Assembly: GCA_036768485.1 (NCBI GenBank)
Contig: JAVLUZ010000512.1
Span: 434,001-498,000 of the forward strand
Source: Mermis nigrescens
Taxonomy: Eukaryota; Nematoda; Enoplea; Mermithida; Mermithidae
DNA: 64,000 bases
Direction of reading: 5' to 3'
Part shown: one piece after another, positions 59,619 to 64,000 of the stretch
Position numbering within the stretch: position 1 is the stretch's first letter
Layout of the letters: each line of letters opens with the position of its first letter
The notes under the pieces: model-generated
Database searches by the model: none
Seen by the model: only the letters and a program-made list of their open reading frames with translations
Told to the model about the DNA's origin: nothing
Position numbers and translations under genes: made by a program

Positions 59619-60687
59619 AGGGGCGAATTTAAGGAGGGGAGGGAGGGCGGTCGCCCTCCCCTCATTGGCCAAAAATATTTGGCGAGATATAGAATGGATA
59701 TGCAATTCGCAATGATTTTTGGGCCGTCAGTGACCATAATTTCTCAAATTTTTCCGGCGCTATGCGCCGGAGGATACCTATTAATGACATTTATTTACTT
59801 TCTTGGCGACCTGGAAGCATGGTTTTTTTTGTATTCGGCAAAGATTTTTCCCGATGTACAAAGACTTTTCGGGACCGTCTTTGTACATGTACAAAGATTT
59901 TTGGGAAGACAAAAACTGCAAAAAAAGGTCTGAAATTCGCAAAAATTTTCGGTGCTCTGCCGAAATGAGTAATTGTGTGTTCTACATATCTTTATAATAG
60001 CAGAAATCGCATTTCGGAAGGAAAAATATCAAATTTTTCGGCGTTTCGCGCCGTTTTAAGACGATTCTTAATGATTTTGCCCTCATAAAACCATGAATTA
60101 GCTAATACACTACCAAAGGTCGAATAACTCTGATTTTACCACATTAAAGTCGCTACCGTACTATATCATAGTACCCAAAAATGTAAGTGTACAAAATGTA
60201 CAAAGACTTTTAGGAACCATCTTTGTACATGTACAAACGTACCTTGTACAAAAAACACTATCTGGAAGCCATTTTCTCTCCATGTAGGTTTCAAAACAAT
60301 TTTAACAGCAGAAACAGCTATTTTTGCATAGTTTTCCTCTATTTTCAATCAAAAATTTCGATGTCTCGCATCAAATGCTATAAATGCAGGAAATCAAGCA
60401 GTAAATCATGCTTCTAGACGTCAATATCTCAAAAATTTTCCGGCGCTTCGCGCCAGATTTTTGTTAAAGTCAAAGAAATTTAATGATTTTTTCACACAAA
60501 ATTGTCTAAAATTTTAAAATTTTTAGATAAAATATTCCGTCAAAAGTGATTTTATGTAAAAGTAAACAATATAAAACAAAAAACGCCATTTCGCGCATTA
60601 AGGGCATATTTTTGGACCTATTTCTGACTGCTTTTGGAAAAGTTGGGATACCGCCCCCCCTTAGGGAAATCCTAGATCCGCCACCGG
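59619..60687. mobile_element. hAT-type non-autonomous element, GTACAAAG family
   Basis: It runs from AGGGGCGAATTTAAGG to GATCCGCCACCGG, flanked by GCAAATAT and ACAAATAT (seven of eight). The palindrome TCTTTGTACATGTACAAAGA and four cggcgc..gcgccg hairpins lie inside. It is in the sarcoglycan intron. Confidence 0.85.
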
Positions 60688-61393
60688 ACAAATATATAGT
60701 CTTTTGACTTCACAAACATAGCTTAGTTATATAACTTTTTTGGATCAAAATTAGCTATTTAAACCCTTCTGAAGTCGGAAAAATAGCTGAATAACCCTTT
60801 TGAGACACGGAAAAACATTTATAAGAATGAAGTATTTCTGAACTTACATGGTATGTTTGCGAATCCATAAAAGGTTATAAAGCTAGTTTTCTCACTCCAA
60901 AAAAGGCTATATAGCAATGTTTTTGACCAAAATGGCTATAAAGCTATCAGTTTTTGAAGCTCAGGGGGAGTAATACCCCTCCCTCATCCTCCATGCCCAT
61001 GTATAAGTAACACCCGATATCTTCATGGCTCGAACGGTGACATAAAAAATTTGCTTCCTGCTCCATCAAGCAAGAGAAAAATCGAGTGTTACAGTAATAA
61101 AAAATTAGTTTTTGAGCGGATTCATGCACTAGGTAAAAACAGATTACAGTCTTTTTTAACAAAGCATAGCAATTTCGTATTTTTTACGCATTTTTCATCA
61201 AAAAATTCGGAGCCTCTGGTGCTTCCTATTAAATTTCGAAGAAACCGTTTACATAGCTCCAAACGTGTAGTTCAGATGTTGATTATTCTGATTATTTGAT
61301 CACTAACATATGCTAAAATTTTATCAATAGGCAATAATAATTTTTAGTTATTGGGCATTGACTCGATGTCGTATAACAACGAAGAAATTCAAA

Positions 61394-61437
61394 TATATTC
61401 ACCTTTTTTGCTCCATCGGAGCATTGTTTCTTGCTAA
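61394..61437. mobile_element. Solitary arm end of the 50432 foldback element
   Basis: TTTTTTGCTCCATCGGAGCA then TTGTTTCTTGCTAAGG matches the outer end of the foldback arms. The second arm is missing. Confidence 0.6.
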
Positions 61438-61639
61438 GGTGTAGACATTTAGACTGATAGACTTTTTGTATGCACAAAGCAAAAATTATTTAATTTTTTA
61501 AATATCGCTATGTAGAGCTCGTTAAGAAACGCTAAAAATTCATTATTTTTACCTTCCGTCTAATAGTTCTCAATATATGTGACTTCAAAACTTTTTCACC
61601 CACCTCGTCCCCCCGAATAGGAATTCTGTACTTATATAG

Positions 61640-62055
61640 GCTTGATCAGGAGCATAAATGATCTGGGGGAGGTTTGGGGAAGGGAGTTTCAAACCCCCCT
61701 CCCCCGAAAAAATTTTCACAACCCAGAAATTTTTCATCTCCCTTGAATTCGCGATTTTTCAAAAGTTTCCAATAATTTCCTGAAAATTTGCAGAAAACTT
61801 GCTTTTTTGAGCTTTTTTCTCTCCATTTGCTTAAAAGTATCAAATTTTGGGGGCTTCGCGCCATATACTAATGTTTTAAGTATAATTTGTTCAATTTATT
61901 TGACTTTCATATTTTTTCGAAATTTTTTTTAGTTTTTATGCTCTAGAACGATAGAGCATCGTCAGAAACGCCGAAAATGATGTTTTACTATTTTTAAGCC
62001 CAAAAAAGACACTTTCAAATTTCACTCTCCCAGAATTCCCATGCTATGCATGTCT
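61640..62055. mobile_element. CATACAAG-type MITE, sister of 43789-44160
   Basis: It contains 'ttcgcgatttttcaaaagtttcc', GGGGGCTTCGCGCC, 'agcatcgtcagaaacgccgaaaatga' and 'agaattcccatgctatgcatg' in the shared order. It lies in the sarcoglycan intron. Confidence 0.65.
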
Positions 62056-62526
62056 GATCAGGAGTGTCATGAAAGAACGACGGCGTGTCATACGTGTCGT
62101 AGAAATAACTAGGTTATAAATTTGCAGACATTAAATTGTTTATTGATAATATAAATATAAAAGCACAAAATCAAGCCGAGAAAATCAATTTCTTCTAATC
62201 GCTCCGGAAAGTGCATACTACTCAATGCAATCATCTCGATTCAGGACACAAAGTGCCGAATGACTTTGGTGATTGAAATAAAGACCTTCGATTTTCCGTA
62301 CAACTTTTAATGGAAATAAATAAGCGTCTTTCCTAAAAAGCTTGAATTTTTCCTGGTATGAGGTGCTAAATTACATTACTTTGTCTTGCATCGGCAAAAT
62401 ATTGAACGCTCTAAGGCCGTTCTGAGTGTGATTGATCATCACCTTAAATAAATAGGTACCGCAACACTTATTTGGCAAAATCTAAAGGGAGAGACTGGTG
62501 TGAGCACACGACTGTGCACAAATTAC

Positions 62527-62714
62527 TTTGAATTTCGGCCTAAAAGGCACGTCCAAGGGAACAATGTCATTCCGCTTGCATTCCACAGGATGTCTCAAAA
62601 TTCCTTTCGACAAAAATACGACACCGGTTGGAAAACCTTCTGGTCTTTGTGTACCGACGTAAAGTATAACGCCCTGACTATCACCACCATCCTCGAAAAT
62701 ATAATGTGAATATA
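62527..62714 (-). CDS. Sarcoglycan exon: extracellular, before IDWC
   Basis: The donor GTAATT after 62527 leaves phase 0. It encodes GDSQGVILYVGTQRPEGF, HPVECKRNDIVPLDV and ends FRPKFK. The start is either 62714 (acceptor CAGCATAG, phase 1, fits the tentative upstream exon) or 62719 (acceptor GCTTTACAG, phase 2). Confidence 0.75.
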
Positions 62715-62770
62715 CTATGCTGTAAAGCAAATCAAATACATATTCTGTCTGGATTTTTTCGATTTTTTAC

Positions 62771-62920
62771 TAAGGCAATTGCTGGGTCGATGTATGTTAA
62801 TCGACCGTGAAAGCGGTATAAATTGTAGAAACGACCAGATTGTATACAAAAGTGAAGCTTCATCGTGCAAAATTTTATTCCTGTTCACCGTCTGTGAAAA
62901 ATTTTTGAAGCGAAATATTT
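62771..62920 (-). CDS. Sarcoglycan exon (tentative): extracellular segment
   Basis: Acceptor ATGAGCACAG and donor GTAAAA. It encodes IFRFKNFSQTVNRNKIL and SLLYTIW..SRSINIHRPS, faintly like the EFFIKN..INI stretch of epsilon-sarcoglycan. It would be followed by an intron of only 56 bases with phase 1 on both sides. Similarity is weak. Confidence 0.45.
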
Positions 62921-63039
62921 CTGTGCTCATATCACATATGGGCTTAGGGAGGGGTGGGGAGAGTATTACCTCTACCTTAGGATTGGAAAATCACGTACTG
63001 CCGGGCGATTTTGAGAAAACGAAAGGTGCGGCAGTACAA

Positions 63040-63310
63040 TTTTAGAGATAATTGTTAAGATCGAAAATTCCAGCTGAAAATGGTAAAAGTACCAAAATTT
63101 TCCGGCGCTTCGCGCCAGATTGATAAATTGTTGTATTTTTAATCGCATAAATTGACGAAATATTATTAAGAGTCAAGAAACCCGGTTTGCCGCGCGTATG
63201 GTGCCACAGTACCATACCATAGTCCATAAAATATACATGTGCAGAGTGTGCATTGACTTTTGGAACCGTCTTTACACATGTACAAAGAGATTTTGTACAA
63301 GAACAAATTA
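63040..63310. mobile_element. Fragment of the GTACAAAG hAT-type family
   Basis: It has CCGGCGCTTCGCGCCAG and the diverged palindrome region 'gtctttacacatgtacaaag' in family order, without terminal repeats. Confidence 0.6.
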
Positions 63311-63606
63311 TCACAATTTGCTATATGACGATTTTAGATTTCACACTCCCCCTCTGGGCAACTCTACCTTGCCCATCTATGTCACATACGCACTTATGTA
63401 TAAATGCAGACCTTCTTCCTAACAATAATATGTACGTACATAGTTCCAAGCGTAAGTTGTACCACTTTATTCACATAACAAATTCATTTAATTCCAATGA
63501 ATTTATTCAGTGATTTAAATATTTTAGCCGATTAGTAGCTGAAATTCTAGGTGAAATTGTAATCAGAGAGATAGGTTTTTATCAAGTTAATTTGAGCTCC
63601 GTATTC

Positions 63607-63950
63607 AGGATCCGGCCAAGGGGAGGGGCGGACCCAACATAGATTGGTCTGTATCTCAGAAAATTTGTCAGGATAGCTCGCGAAAACCGCATTTTGACGT
63701 TTTTTGACATGCTCTATTCATTTAGCTAACACGATTCGAAGTTTTTTGAGAAACAATTTTTTCACATAAAAAATGACATTTCTTGGTCGCGCTTCGGCCA
63801 AAATGATGGAAAATACCTAGCGCCAGAAAATTCGAAAATTTTACGTCAATGACAGTCGATTTTTCTATCTTTCCGTATATTGTCTTGCCTTTCGAAAATT
63901 TTTTCGGCCAAGGAGGGGGCGGCCGACCCCACCCCCCTTAATTACGGCCC
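63607..63950. mobile_element. CCGTATTCAGGATCCGGCC element
   Basis: CCGTATTCAGGATCCGGCC at the left and CCCTTAATTACGGCC at the right, with GGGGCGG/GGCCGACCCC stretches. A sister copy lies at about 40683-41065. The flanks were not resolved. Confidence 0.6.
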
Positions 63951-64000
63951 TGATTACATACATAACTGGTTAAAATTTTAAGATACCTATTGATTTCTTC

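Larger units (their letters stand above)
57096..62920 (-). other. Gene span: alpha/epsilon-sarcoglycan, 3' half (four exons)
   Basis: Alpha/epsilon-sarcoglycans are single-pass proteins of the dystrophin-associated sarcoglycan complex at the muscle cell membrane. Exons: 62920-62771 (tentative), 62714-62527, 59431-59049 and 57387-57096. Their junctions agree in phase. Joined across 62527/59431 the protein reads FRPKFKIDWCKF, matching the family's KFRxxFxIDWCK segment. It is followed by a transmembrane helix (AVPLAVLIILLLLLSAIFF), the CREG juxtamembrane motif and a tail of about 96 residues, close to the family's length. The signal peptide and cadherin-like N-terminal exons would lie beyond 64000. 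Confidence 0.88.

Overview
This is AT-rich nuclear DNA from an invertebrate animal, most likely an ecdysozoan. The evidence is four multi-exon genes with GT..AG splice sites whose reading phases agree exon to exon: a cuticlin-type ZP-domain protein (a cuticle family of nematodes and arthropods), a tetraspanin, an SNM1B/Apollo-type nuclease and an alpha/epsilon-sarcoglycan. The sequence alone does not let me choose between nematode and arthropod. There is no sign of bacterial organisation, of a CRISPR array or of a tRNA/rRNA gene.

Layout: (1) 1-1420 minisatellites with two Helitron-like 3' ends, then a TA/TG microsatellite. (2) 2165-7338, minus strand, six exons covering almost the whole ZP domain. 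(3) 7844-9833, three transposons nested inside each other. (4) 9842-13272, intergenic DNA full of short DNA transposons. (5) 13273-25913, minus strand, a tetraspanin from TM1 to a probable C-terminus. (6) 26459-28505, plus strand, a frameshifted piggyBac transposase behind a dense array of heat-shock-element-like repeats and a TATA box. (7) 28506-32650, repeats. (8) 32792-49226, minus strand, a seven-exon Apollo gene whose introns, and one exon, hold transposons. (9) 49227-57095, microsatellites, a foldback element, a GTGTAAA satellite and a Harbinger-like element with a broken Myb/SANT gene. (10) 57096-62920, minus strand, the 3' half of a sarcoglycan gene, whose 5' exons lie beyond the window. 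All four host genes are on the minus strand and the only sizeable plus-strand coding sequence is the transposase.

The four host genes have unrelated roles (cuticle, membrane organisation, DNA-end processing, muscle membrane complex), so no shared pathway is inferred. What dominates the window is DNA transposons and how they meet host exons. A 214-bp MITE sits inside an Apollo coding exon without breaking the frame of its flanks, another MITE duplicated the Apollo exon-3 splice donor, and a third lies exactly at the start of Apollo exon 5. All exon models were read by eye from splice signals, phase and remembered family motifs; no alignment or search was run.
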